A stretch of 40,727 nucleotides of DNA, taken from positions 1 through 40,727 of the IMG/VR virus record IMGVR_UViG_3300000115_000064. One strand, 5' to 3'. The stretch is from a virus. The notes under the pieces were generated by a model that worked only from the letters and a program-made list of their open reading frames with translations, was not told the origin of the DNA and did not search any database. The position numbers and the translations under genes are program-made. Each line of letters opens with the position of its first letter. The first letter of the stretch is position 1. This document shows positions 28,465 through 34,714 of this stretch, in pieces.

Positions 28465-29750
28465 TGGCAAGTATTGTAGAAAATAAGAAGTACGGTGAAA
28501 ATCACAAAGTACAACTTAAAGATAAACCTACAAATGTGGCCTTGTTTCGTAAAGAGGGTTATAGACCTGGTCAAACTATCTTTTTAATTACTCGTAAAAA
28601 AGTAAAACCGTCTAAAGTTATTGAATTGGCCAAAGGTAATAAATCTATACTTTTAAAAGATGATAAAAACAAAGTGGTTTTATTTAAAGGTTCTGAAAGT
28701 TCTATTAACGGTTCATTTAATCATTTTACCAATAATGCTAAATCCAAGACTAACGTATTAACAGAGATTAAAGAATTGGTCTCAATGTATATGTTTGAAA
28801 ACTATATTGAAAGAGGTAAAGTATTAAAAGAGGAAGAAGTCAGAGCAATGGTTAAAAGAGTTAAAAATACTTATGACCAATACTTTGATAGTTTTTATTA
28901 TGAAAGTGCTGTTAAACAATTAAACGAATTAAAAAAGTTTCGTTTAAAAAAAGGTTATCAATACGAAAGACAAAAAGGACCTTTAACATTTGATTTATAT
29001 AAAGTGGCTCGTAAACTAACAAACAAGTTAGATGACAACTGGAATCCAGGTGATGTATGGTTAATTAAAAAAGGTTATAAAATGAATACACTTACTGAAA
29101 CAAAAACAGCCAATCAATTAAATAGTGAATTAACAAATGCCTTTAATAAAAGAGATATTGTACCTATATCACTTAAACAAGTAGAACGGCAAACGGCGAC
29201 CTCATCTATTATTGACCCTAGTAATTTAATGAGATCAAAACTTGATTTAGATTTAAAATTTGATAGAGTTGATTTATCAGAAAGTTTTAATAACTTTATT
29301 ATTATATCTAAATCTGGTTTTGCTGTTCGTGTTGGTTTTAAGGCCAGCGCTACAACATTAAACGTTTCGTTAGAAGGCCGATTTATTGGTGCTGGTTTTC
29401 AAACTGGTGCTGTTGACGCCAAGGCTTATACAAAATATGTTAATGAAGAATACAATTACAGTTTAAGAGGTGGTGCTGTAGATAAATCTAGTTATAGTGT
29501 GGCACAAAAAGAATTAAAAGAAATGTTTAGTAAATATAAAAGACTATCAAATAAAATTGAAAACTATAATCAGGCCATTAAGTTGTTTAAAAATGGTAAT
29601 AAACTTATACAAGATAGATTTGCTAACTTAATGAGTTATATGTATTCTTTTCTTATTAAACCTAAAAAGTTTGAAGAACATATGAAGTTTAATTATTTTA
29701 CTTCTAAAAAAATGTCAACTGATAGTAGTATATATTTAATAATACAATAA
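28464..29750 (+). CDS. Large unknown protein (428 residues)
   Basis: The start is a TAATGG junction with the Fe-S carrier gene. The protein is basic and soluble. Residues about 1-85 are strand-rich with basic turns (ALFRKEGYRPGQTIFLITRK). A helical middle follows (EIKELVSMYMFENYIERGKV), then NWNPGDVWLIKKGYKMNTLT, a beta part at 270-330 (FIIISKSGFAVRVGFKASAT), and a helical C-terminus. The phrase GDVWLI and the glycine-rich GRFIGAGFQTGAVDAKAY are the only distinctive spots. I cannot name a family. Length and late-region location suggest a virion or injected protein. Confidence 0.7.
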   Translation: MASIVENKKYGENHKVQLKDKPTNVALFRKEGYRPGQTIFLITRKKVKPSKVIELAKGNKSILLKDDKNKVVLFKGSESSINGSFNHFTNNAKSKTNVLTEIKELVSMYMFENYIERGKVLKEEEVRAMVKRVKNTYDQYFDSFYYESAVKQLNELKKFRLKKGYQYERQKGPLTFDLYKVARKLTNKLDDNWNPGDVWLIKKGYKMNTLTETKTANQLNSELTNAFNKRDIVPISLKQVERQTATSSIIDPSNLMRSKLDLDLKFDRVDLSESFNNFIIISKSGFAVRVGFKASATTLNVSLEGRFIGAGFQTGAVDAKAYTKYVNEEYNYSLRGGAVDKSSYSVAQKELKEMFSKYKRLSNKIENYNQAIKLFKNGNKLIQDRFANLMSYMYSFLIKPKKFEEHMKFNYFTSKKMSTDSSIYLIIQ

Positions 29751-29849
29751 ATGTTTAGTTGGTATGAAAAAATAATTGGTTATTGTTTACTAGGTTATGT
29801 AGGTTATGTAATAGTCTGTATGATACTAGGCACTTTTGATCTTATATAA
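29751..29849 (+). CDS. 32-residue membrane peptide
   Basis: ATG 29751 follows the previous stop immediately; TAA ends at 29849. The product (MFSWYEKIIGYCLLGYVGYV, then IVCMILGTFDLI) is one hydrophobic segment with a short polar start. Its stop lies inside the TATAAATA late box. Only position and hydrophobicity support it. Confidence 0.4.
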   Translation: MFSWYEKIIGYCLLGYVGYVIVCMILGTFDLI

Positions 29850-29852
29850 ATA
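29845..29852 (+). promoter_or_regulatory. T4-type late promoter box directly before the riboswitch
   Basis: Exact TATAAATA; the predicted start near 29858 is three bases before the first conserved base of the glutamine-riboswitch-like element, so the late transcript would begin almost exactly with the aptamer. Confidence 0.65.
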
Positions 29853-29860
29853 ATAATACA

Positions 29861-29926
29861 ATCGTTTATCCTAAAACGGACGGAAGTAAACCATTAAGGT
29901 TGAAGAAACGCTCTTTTAAAAGGAGT
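29861..29926 (+). ncRNA. Glutamine-II (downstream-peptide) riboswitch-like RNA
   Basis: The element has the conserved blocks of the glnA/downstream-peptide glutamine aptamers in order and spacing: ATCGTTTATCC (29861-29871), GGACGGAAGTA (29878-29888), a small stem AACC/GGTT (29889-29892 with 29898-29901), and GAAGAAACGC (29902-29911). CGTTT (29863-29867) pairs with AAACG (29906-29910). TCCT (29869-29872) can pair with AGGA in the ribosome site (29921-29924), the pseudoknot expected to block translation when glutamine is bound. It precedes a short basic peptide gene, as the name of the class implies. Pattern recognised from memory; not scored against a model. Confidence 0.82.
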
Positions 29927-29930
29927 ATGT

Positions 29931-30086
29931 ATGGACTTAATAAAAGACCTACGAGCTCTCAAAAAAGAGAAAAGATATAAAATCTCTGCTAGAGCTCAAT
30001 TAAGAAAAAGAAGTAAAGATAGTATTGCCAGACCAAAGGCAAAGAAAAATCTTTTTTCTAATGATCCACGTTTACAAGGGATTTAG
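29931..30086 (+). CDS. 51-residue basic peptide under the glutamine riboswitch
   Basis: ATG 29931 lies five bases after AAAAGGAG; an ATG at 29927 in another frame gives only a short product. The peptide (MDLIKDLRALKKEKRYKISA, RAQLRKRSKDSIARPKAKKN, LFSNDPRLQGI) is very basic, rich in K and R, with a helical start and a disordered centre. In cyanobacteria glutamine riboswitches control small basic glutamine-synthetase inactivating factors; whether this phage peptide has such a role is only a hypothesis. The conserved-looking end NDPRLQGI may be a docking motif. Confidence 0.7.
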   Translation: MDLIKDLRALKKEKRYKISARAQLRKRSKDSIARPKAKKNLFSNDPRLQGI

Positions 30087-30088
30087 TT

Positions 30089-30096
30089 TATAAATA
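30089..30096 (+). promoter_or_regulatory. T4-type late promoter box before paired hairpins
   Basis: Exact TATAAATA right after the peptide stop. The predicted start near 30102 leads straight into two hairpins and no plus-strand gene for over 1.3 kb. Confidence 0.45.
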
Positions 30097-30111
30097 ACTA
30101 TACCACACCAC

Positions 30112-30130
30112 GATAGAGTTTAACTCTATC
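30112..30130. repeat. Perfect hairpin GATAGAGTT-T-AACTCTATC
   Basis: Nine-base arms with a single central T (30112-30120, 30122-30130). A hairpin with so short a loop would open to about 7 pairs. It precedes the terminator-like stem at 30134 and lies between convergent transcription units. Confidence 0.6.
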
Positions 30131-30133
30131 ATA

Positions 30134-30170
30134 GAAACGGTGCCTCACCTCCACATTACGGCACCGTTTC
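30134..30170. terminator. GC-rich 11-bp stem between convergent genes, probable two-way terminator
   Basis: GAAACGGTGCC (30134-30144) pairs perfectly with GGCACCGTTTC (30160-30170), with a 15-nt loop. It lies between the rightward riboswitch-peptide unit and the leftward tRNA-containing unit. The flanking T runs are short (TTTC on one side, TTTC after inversion on the other). Confidence 0.65.
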
Positions 30171-30199
30171 ACTTTCATAACAACAAGGAATTAAAATTT

Positions 30200-30273
30200 T
30201 GGTACAGGTGACCTGAATCGAACAGATAATTTTTGTACCACAAACAAACGTTTTACCATTAAACTACACCTGC
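30200..30273 (-). tRNA. tRNA-His (anticodon GTG), no G-1, A73, encoded CCA
   Basis: Read on the minus strand, this 74-base gene folds as a full cloverleaf. The acceptor is GCAGGTG with CACCTGT (first pair G-U), the D arm GTTT-AATGGTA-AAAC, and the anticodon stem TTTGT/ACAAA with loop TTGTGGT. Anticodon GTG is at plus-strand 30239-30241. The T arm is ATCTG-TTCGATT-CAGGT. The discriminator base is A73 and CCA is encoded. Most tRNA-His carry G-1 opposite C73; here the base before the gene is A, the pattern known for a group of alphaproteobacteria. It lies four bases after the stop of the minus-strand gene above it, so it is probably co-transcribed. Confidence 0.92.
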
Positions 30274-30277
30274 TTGT

Positions 30278-30550
30278 CTATCTATGGTAGATAGCAAAAG
30301 TATCAGCGTAAGCCATATGGCAAAAAGAAGTAGGCCTATTATAGCCTTGTTTTGAATTACCTCTATAACGTATTCTTAAAGGTTTTACTTTTTTAGAAAA
30401 CTCTTTATAGAAAGATAGATACTTCATAGGTATACCCTTAGCTACACTACACTCAAATTTTGTAGATAGATATTGCTTAGCAATCTTATTGCCTACATCT
30501 TTAAGTTCTTTGTATCTTTCTGTATTCATAATTTTATCAGCGTACAACAT
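30278..30550 (-). CDS. Small basic protein, unknown function
   Basis: The 90-residue frame starts at a TAATG junction (30550) with the gene upstream on the minus strand. An earlier in-frame ATG would overlap that gene. The product is basic, with helical ADKIMNTERYKELKDVGNKI and a C-terminal KKVKPLRIRYRGNSKQGYNR and PTSFCHMAYADTFAIY. It could bind RNA or DNA. The tRNA-His follows four bases after its stop. Confidence 0.6.
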   Translation of the reverse strand: MLYADKIMNTERYKELKDVGNKIAKQYLSTKFECSVAKGIPMKYLSFYKEFSKKVKPLRIRYRGNSKQGYNRPTSFCHMAYADTFAIYHR

Positions 30551-30804
30551 TAAGCGGCCTCCAACATACTCATAGGTACTCTGTAAGTTGTAATTGAACA
30601 TTTAACTAAACATTTTGACCTCATAATTTTAGTAATTACGCCAGGCGTCTTTTTAGTTTTTTGTACAATGTTAACTTTAGAACCAACTTTAAGTGTTGAT
30701 TTAATCTTAACTTCAATTAAGTCTTTAATATAATCTTTTGTTATATTCAAGTCCTCAATGCTAAGACTAGATAATTGTTTATTCAGTTCAGTTAATAGTA
30801 TCAT
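30550..30804 (-). CDS. Small protein with SH3-like strand region, unknown function
   Basis: This is an 84-residue product with an AAGGAC ribosome site. The helical N-terminal half (MILLTELNKQLSSLSIEDLN) is followed by VGSKVNIVQKTKKTPGVITK and an IMRSKCLVKC segment that read like the strands of a small KOW/SH3-type barrel. It is coupled to the next gene by TAATG. A translation- or RNA-related role is possible but not shown. Confidence 0.6.
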   Translation of the reverse strand: MILLTELNKQLSSLSIEDLNITKDYIKDLIEVKIKSTLKVGSKVNIVQKTKKTPGVITKIMRSKCLVKCSITTYRVPMSMLEAA

Positions 30805-30819
30805 AGTGTCCTTTCTATA

Positions 30820-31215
30820 TTATGCTCTTAATCTTCTTTGACTATCCATATACAATGGGCCAGTCCAGTTAATATAATAATTACCAGTTAAAACATTACC
30901 TCTAGCACCGTTTTGAGCAGGAGCGTTATAACCAGCAGGCTTCAATATATCACCTTTTTTAAATTTATCAGTATCTTCTTTTACGATAAAAGCAAATACG
31001 CTTCTTTCTTGTACAACTTTGATAAATTTTTTACCAAAACTAACTTTAGTTTTAGAGTCATATTCTTTTAATTGAATATCACCATATGATCCTGATACTA
31101 TTTCTTTTCTACCATTAGAAGTATGAAACCTCTCATAGTCAGCTTTAGCACCTAACATCATATTTGAGATACCTTCGTCTAAATCTTTAGCAGTCCAATT
31201 TACGTGTATAGTCAT
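30820..31215 (-). CDS. Small protein, unknown function, in the leftward unit
   Basis: This 131-residue protein starts at a TAATG junction with the membrane-protein gene. MTIHVNWTAKDLDEGISNMM is followed by a central beta-rich part (IVSGSYGDIQLKEYDSKTKV, KFIKVVQERSVFAFIVKEDT). The C-terminal segment GDILKPAGYNAPAQNGARGN, then NYYINWTGPLYMDSQRRLRA, is rich in N, G and Y. No cysteine or catalytic motif is visible. Confidence 0.6.
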   Translation of the reverse strand: MTIHVNWTAKDLDEGISNMMLGAKADYERFHTSNGRKEIVSGSYGDIQLKEYDSKTKVSFGKKFIKVVQERSVFAFIVKEDTDKFKKGDILKPAGYNAPAQNGARGNVLTGNYYINWTGPLYMDSQRRLRA

Positions 31216-31388
31216 TATTTTACCTCCGATTGTAGAATTAATGTTAAAATACCTGTTGAAATACCAACAAGAGCCATTATAAAACCAACAAGGTAATTGT
31301 CAGCTTCTACAGCGCCAGTAGCAAGTATCATACTGAATATAAAAACGATACCAAAAAATATCGCCATATTTTCTTTTATTTTCGTCAT
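31215..31388 (-). CDS. Two-pass small membrane protein
   Basis: The start was chosen at 31388, where AAAGGAC lies eight bases upstream; an ATG at 31418 is in frame but poorly placed. The 57-residue product has two hydrophobic segments (AIFFGIVFIFSMILATG and YLVGFIMALVGISTGILTLI) separated by VEADN. It is first in the leftward unit. A holin or exclusion-type role is possible; there is no direct evidence. Confidence 0.6.
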   Translation of the reverse strand: MTKIKENMAIFFGIVFIFSMILATGAVEADNYLVGFIMALVGISTGILTLILQSEVK

Positions 31389-31427
31389 AGTGTTTTGTCC
31401 TTTTGTTTTTGTTGTCATTACTCGTAT

Positions 31428-31456
31428 ATCCTATAACAAATAAATAGGAAAGTCAA
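31428..31456 (-). promoter_or_regulatory. Sigma70-like promoter of the leftward unit
   Basis: On the minus strand TTGACT (31456-31451) and TAGGAT (31433-31428) are 17 bp apart. The -10 is weaker than in the plus-strand set and lacks the TG extension. It would drive four small genes and tRNA-His. Confidence 0.55.
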
Positions 31457-31473
31457 CTAAAAAAAGCAAAAAA

Positions 31474-31653
31474 ATGAAGAAAAAAGCATTATTTTTACTA
31501 ATTGTTCTGGTTTTGTTCACTTCCTGCTCAAGGAAAGTAGAAAAATGTAAATTTTCGCCAGATTTTGAGCTTTCAAACGAATCAATGAGCGAATCACTTG
31601 ACGGAATTGTTCAAATTGAAAAATTACAAGCAAAAACACGTTGTAAATTCTAA
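31474..31653 (+). CDS. 59-residue predicted lipoprotein
   Basis: ATG 31474 to TAA 31653. The product begins with a type II signal peptide (MKKKALFLLIVLVLFTSC, lipobox FTSC). The mature part is about 42 residues with two further cysteines (VEKCKF and TRCKF), near its two ends. It is divergent from the leftward unit. Its size and two-cysteine tail are like small entry-exclusion lipoproteins, but this is inference. Confidence 0.6.
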   Translation: MKKKALFLLIVLVLFTSCSRKVEKCKFSPDFELSNESMSESLDGIVQIEKLQAKTRCKF

Positions 31654-31661
31654 TATAAATA
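31654..31661 (+). promoter_or_regulatory. T4-type late promoter box before the PAAR gene set
   Basis: Exact TATAAATA beginning one base after the lipoprotein stop; the predicted start near 31667 leaves about 32 nt with AGGAT before ATG 31699. Confidence 0.65.
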
Positions 31662-31698
31662 GTATAAAAGAGTAAATTTTGAATATAGGATAAAAAAA

Positions 31699-31956
31699 AT
31701 GGCAAAAATGAGAAAATATCTGTTTTGGAATGAAGCAGGCGAAGAAAAAGAAAAAGAATCAATGAGTTTAAAGAAGGCCGTAATGTCTGTACAAGGCGAT
31801 TACAAAGATAGATTTATAAGTGTTGAATATATCACTAAAAAAGGCAAACAAATTAGTCAATCTATTCAAATACCAATGGGAAGAAAGATTAGACAATCAA
31901 TCGCTATAGAAAAAAAGAAAGCAGCTCTAAAAGCAGCTAGAGAAGCAGGTAGATAA
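31699..31956 (+). CDS. Small basic protein of marine T4-like phages
   Basis: This 85-residue protein starts MAKMRKYLFWNEAGEEKEKE and has DYKDRFISVEYITKKGKQIS in the middle. It ends in a lysine/alanine-rich helix (KKKAALKAAREAGR). It opens a late unit that continues through PAAR and gp25, so it is probably structural or an assembly aid. The function is not known. AGGAT lies upstream. Confidence 0.6.
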   Translation: MAKMRKYLFWNEAGEEKEKESMSLKKAVMSVQGDYKDRFISVEYITKKGKQISQSIQIPMGRKIRQSIAIEKKKAALKAAREAGR

Positions 31957-32102
31957 TGGCAAAACTAGCAAAAAGTTTTGTTGCTCATCAAACTATGCCA
32001 AAAAAGACTTCTCAAGCGTCTAAAAAAGGTAAGTGTAAAATGAGTTCAATGAATAAACACAAAAAAAGAAGTCTAAAATTTTATAACGGTCAAGGTAAGT
32101 AA
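31956..32102 (+). CDS. 48-residue very basic peptide
   Basis: The start and stop are both TAATG junctions with neighbours, which strongly supports translation. The product (MAKLAKSFVAHQTMPKKTSQ, then ASKKGKCKMSSMNKHKKRSL) is lysine-rich with one cysteine, and probably binds nucleic acid or an acidic surface. It lies between a late basic protein and the PAAR spike tip. Confidence 0.55.
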   Translation: MAKLAKSFVAHQTMPKKTSQASKKGKCKMSSMNKHKKRSLKFYNGQGK

Positions 32103-32401
32103 TGCCAGCCGCTTGTAGAAAAGGTGATAGTTTATCAACAGGTCATATTTGTAGTTCAACCACTACATTAACAACACCTGCTCAATCTACCGTATTTGCT
32201 AATAGTTTACTAATGGCAAGAATAACAGATAAAACGGTACCTCACCCTTTTCCACCAAACCCTCCTTGTGCTAATCACGTGGCACAAGTAAACGCTGGTT
32301 CTTCAACGGTATTCGTAGAGGGCTTAGCATTAGCAAGAATAGGCGATAGTGCTGACGCTGGAGCAATGACTTCAGGTTCTTCTAACGTATTCTCTGGATA
32401 G
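32102..32401 (+). CDS. PAAR-domain spike tip protein (T4 gp5.4-like)
   Basis: This 99-residue PAAR protein sharpens the gp5 spike in contractile tails. The start PAACRKGDSLSTGHICSSTT and the middle TVPHPFPPNPPCANHVAQVN give the two cysteines and histidines that bind the tip metal ion. VFVEGLALARIGDSADAGAM and a C-terminal SSNVFSG finish the repeated PAAR strands. The family length is about 95. The gene is in the same late unit as gp25, not next to gp5. Confidence 0.9.
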   Translation: MPAACRKGDSLSTGHICSSTTTLTTPAQSTVFANSLLMARITDKTVPHPFPPNPPCANHVAQVNAGSSTVFVEGLALARIGDSADAGAMTSGSSNVFSG

Positions 32402-32404
32402 TCT

Positions 32405-32412
32405 TATAAATA
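32405..32412 (+). promoter_or_regulatory. T4-type late promoter box before gene 25
   Basis: Exact TATAAATA three bases after the PAAR stop. The predicted start near 32418 gives a leader of only about four bases before ATG 32422. Confidence 0.7.
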
Positions 32413-32421
32413 TTAGGTGTT

Positions 32422-32850
32422 ATGCCAAGTTATAGTGTAGAAAACGTATCAAATAAAAGTAAAAGAACAAGTCGAATTTATAAAGACTTGGATTTAGACT
32501 TTGGTCGTAACACTACAACTAATGATGTTAACAAATTGACAGATGTTGAAGCAGTGAAAAGATCAGTTCGTAATTTAATCAATACTAGTCATTATGAGAG
32601 ACCTTTTCATCCTGAAATAGGATGTGGTATTAGAGGATTATTATTTGAACCGATAACACCTTTAACGTCTTTAAATTTACAAAGAAAAGTTGAAGAAGTC
32701 TTAACAAATTTTGAGCCTAGAATTAGATTAGTTCAAGTTCTATCTCGGCCAAATGCTGACTTAAATCGTTATTCATTAAGAATATCTTTTTATGTAATTG
32801 GCTCAACTTTACCTGTAACAGTAGAAACTTTTTTAGAAAGATTAAGATAA
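32422..32850 (+). CDS. 25: gp25-like baseplate wedge protein
   Basis: This 142-residue protein (T4 gp25 is 132) has the conserved family core EAVKRSVRNLINTSHYERPF, HPEIGCGIRGLLFEPITPLT and FEPRIRLVQV. This gp25/lysozyme-like fold has no lysozyme activity in T4 and forms the wedge core with gp6 and gp53. It is followed by gene 6 one base after its stop, the same order as in T4. Confidence 0.93.
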   Translation: MPSYSVENVSNKSKRTSRIYKDLDLDFGRNTTTNDVNKLTDVEAVKRSVRNLINTSHYERPFHPEIGCGIRGLLFEPITPLTSLNLQRKVEEVLTNFEPRIRLVQVLSRPNADLNRYSLRISFYVIGSTLPVTVETFLERLR

Positions 32851-32851
32851 T

Positions 32852-34714
32852 ATGGCCAGCAATAAATTAGAAGTATCAGAATTAGATTTTGACGCAATAA
32901 AACTAAATCTAAAAACATTTTTACAGAATCAATCAGAGTTCCAAGATTATGATTTTGAAGGATCAGGTTTTGCTGTACTATTAGATTTACTGGCATACAA
33001 TACACACTACCTAGGTTTCAATGCTAATATGTTAGCAAATGAAATGTACCTAGACTCAGCAGATATTAGAAAAAATATTGTATCATTAGCAAAGATGTTA
33101 GGTTACACACCAACATCATCAAAAGCTCCTTCAGCTTTACTTGATGTAACAATGAATAATGTAACAGGCACTCCTGCTACAATCACGGCCGCTAAAGGCA
33201 CAGTTTTTACAACAACAGTTGATGGCACTTCTTATCAATTTGTTACAAATGCTGAAACAACAATTTCACCGTCAGAGGGTGTTTATCAATTTCAAAGTTT
33301 ACAAGTTTTTGAAGGCACTTTAGTTACTTTTAAATATACAGTTGATAGTTCAGATGTTGACCAAAGATTTATTATACCTTCAATAAATGCTGACACAACA
33401 ACATTAAAAGTTTCAGTTCAAAGCTCAGCAAACGATACAACTACAAACACTTATTCAAAGGCTACAAGTTTTACAAGTTTAAATAGTGAAAGTAAAGTTT
33501 ACTTTTTACAAGAAAGTGATGAAGGCAAATTTGAAGTTTATTTTGGTGATGGTATTATAGGCCAATCTTTAACAGATGGTAATATTGTACTTTTAGAATA
33601 TGTTGTGACTAACAAAACGGAGGCCAATGGTGCTTCTGCTTTTACTTTATCAGGAACAATTGATGGATTTTCAGATGTTTCAATTTCAACATCTTCAAAT
33701 GCTCAAGGCGGTTCAGAACCACAAACAAAAGAGTCAATTAGATTTAATGCTCCTTTACAATATTCAGCACAAGACAGAGCAGTTACTACAAGTGATTATG
33801 AAACAAAAATTTTAGAATTATATCCTAATGCTCAGGCCGTTTCAGCTTGGGGTGGAGAAGATGAAGAAACACCAGTTTATGGTACGGTAAAAATTTCAAT
33901 TAAGGCTGCTTCAGGTTCTACTTTAACAAATGCTACTAAACTTGATTTAGTAACACAATTAAAAAAATTCAATGTTGCTTCTGTAACACCTGAAATAGTT
34001 GATCCAGAAACAACAAAAATACTATTAACAAGTAATGTTAAGTATGACACTAATGCTACAATAAAAACAACAGATACTATTAAGTCTGATATTTTAACTA
34101 CTGTAACAAATTTTAGTACAGTAAATTTACAAAAATTTGATAATGTTTTTAGATACTCTAAACTATCAAAAGCAATTGATGATACTGATACATCAATACT
34201 ATCAAACATAACAACTTTAAAAATTAGAAAAGAGTTTACACCAACTTTATCTAGTTCAACATTATATAATGTTTACTTTAGAAATACTTTGTACAATCCA
34301 CACTCTGGACACAATACAGCTGCTGGTGGTATTTTAGAATCATCAGGATTTAAAGTAGATGGCGACACAATAAACGAAATGTTTTTAGATGATGACGGTC
34401 AAGGTAATGTTAGAAGATATTATGTAGTTTCTGGTGTTAGAACATACTCTAACAACACACAAGGTACAATTAATTATACTACTGGTCAAATTACTCTTAA
34501 TTCTTTAAACATAGCTTCTATATCAAACATAAGAGGCTCAGCTTCAACAGTTGTTGAGTTAACAGTAAAACCAAATTCAAATGATGTTGTACCTGTAAGA
34601 AATCAAATATTAGAAATTGATACTGCTAATTCATCAATTACTGTAACTGCTGACTCGTTTGTTGGAGGTTCTGCTGACGCTGGCGTAGGATACACAACGA
34701 CAAGTAGTTACTAA
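32852..34714 (+). CDS. 6: gp6-like baseplate wedge protein
   Basis: This 620-residue protein (T4 gp6 is 660) is of the Baseplate_J type. The N-terminus ELDFDAIKLNLKTFLQNQSE, then GFAVLLDLLAYNTHYLGFNA and NEMYLDSADIRKNIVSLAKM with LGYTP, is the family signature. A central part has YFGDGIIGQSL, a J-type motif. The C-terminal third is strand-rich and unlike T4. gp6 dimers form the continuous ring of the baseplate inner part. It ends in a TAATGG junction with the next gene. Confidence 0.92.
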   Translation: MASNKLEVSELDFDAIKLNLKTFLQNQSEFQDYDFEGSGFAVLLDLLAYNTHYLGFNANMLANEMYLDSADIRKNIVSLAKMLGYTPTSSKAPSALLDVTMNNVTGTPATITAAKGTVFTTTVDGTSYQFVTNAETTISPSEGVYQFQSLQVFEGTLVTFKYTVDSSDVDQRFIIPSINADTTTLKVSVQSSANDTTTNTYSKATSFTSLNSESKVYFLQESDEGKFEVYFGDGIIGQSLTDGNIVLLEYVVTNKTEANGASAFTLSGTIDGFSDVSISTSSNAQGGSEPQTKESIRFNAPLQYSAQDRAVTTSDYETKILELYPNAQAVSAWGGEDEETPVYGTVKISIKAASGSTLTNATKLDLVTQLKKFNVASVTPEIVDPETTKILLTSNVKYDTNATIKTTDTIKSDILTTVTNFSTVNLQKFDNVFRYSKLSKAIDDTDTSILSNITTLKIRKEFTPTLSSSTLYNVYFRNTLYNPHSGHNTAAGGILESSGFKVDGDTINEMFLDDDGQGNVRRYYVVSGVRTYSNNTQGTINYTTGQITLNSLNIASISNIRGSASTVVELTVKPNSNDVVPVRNQILEIDTANSSITVTADSFVGGSADAGVGYTTTSSY

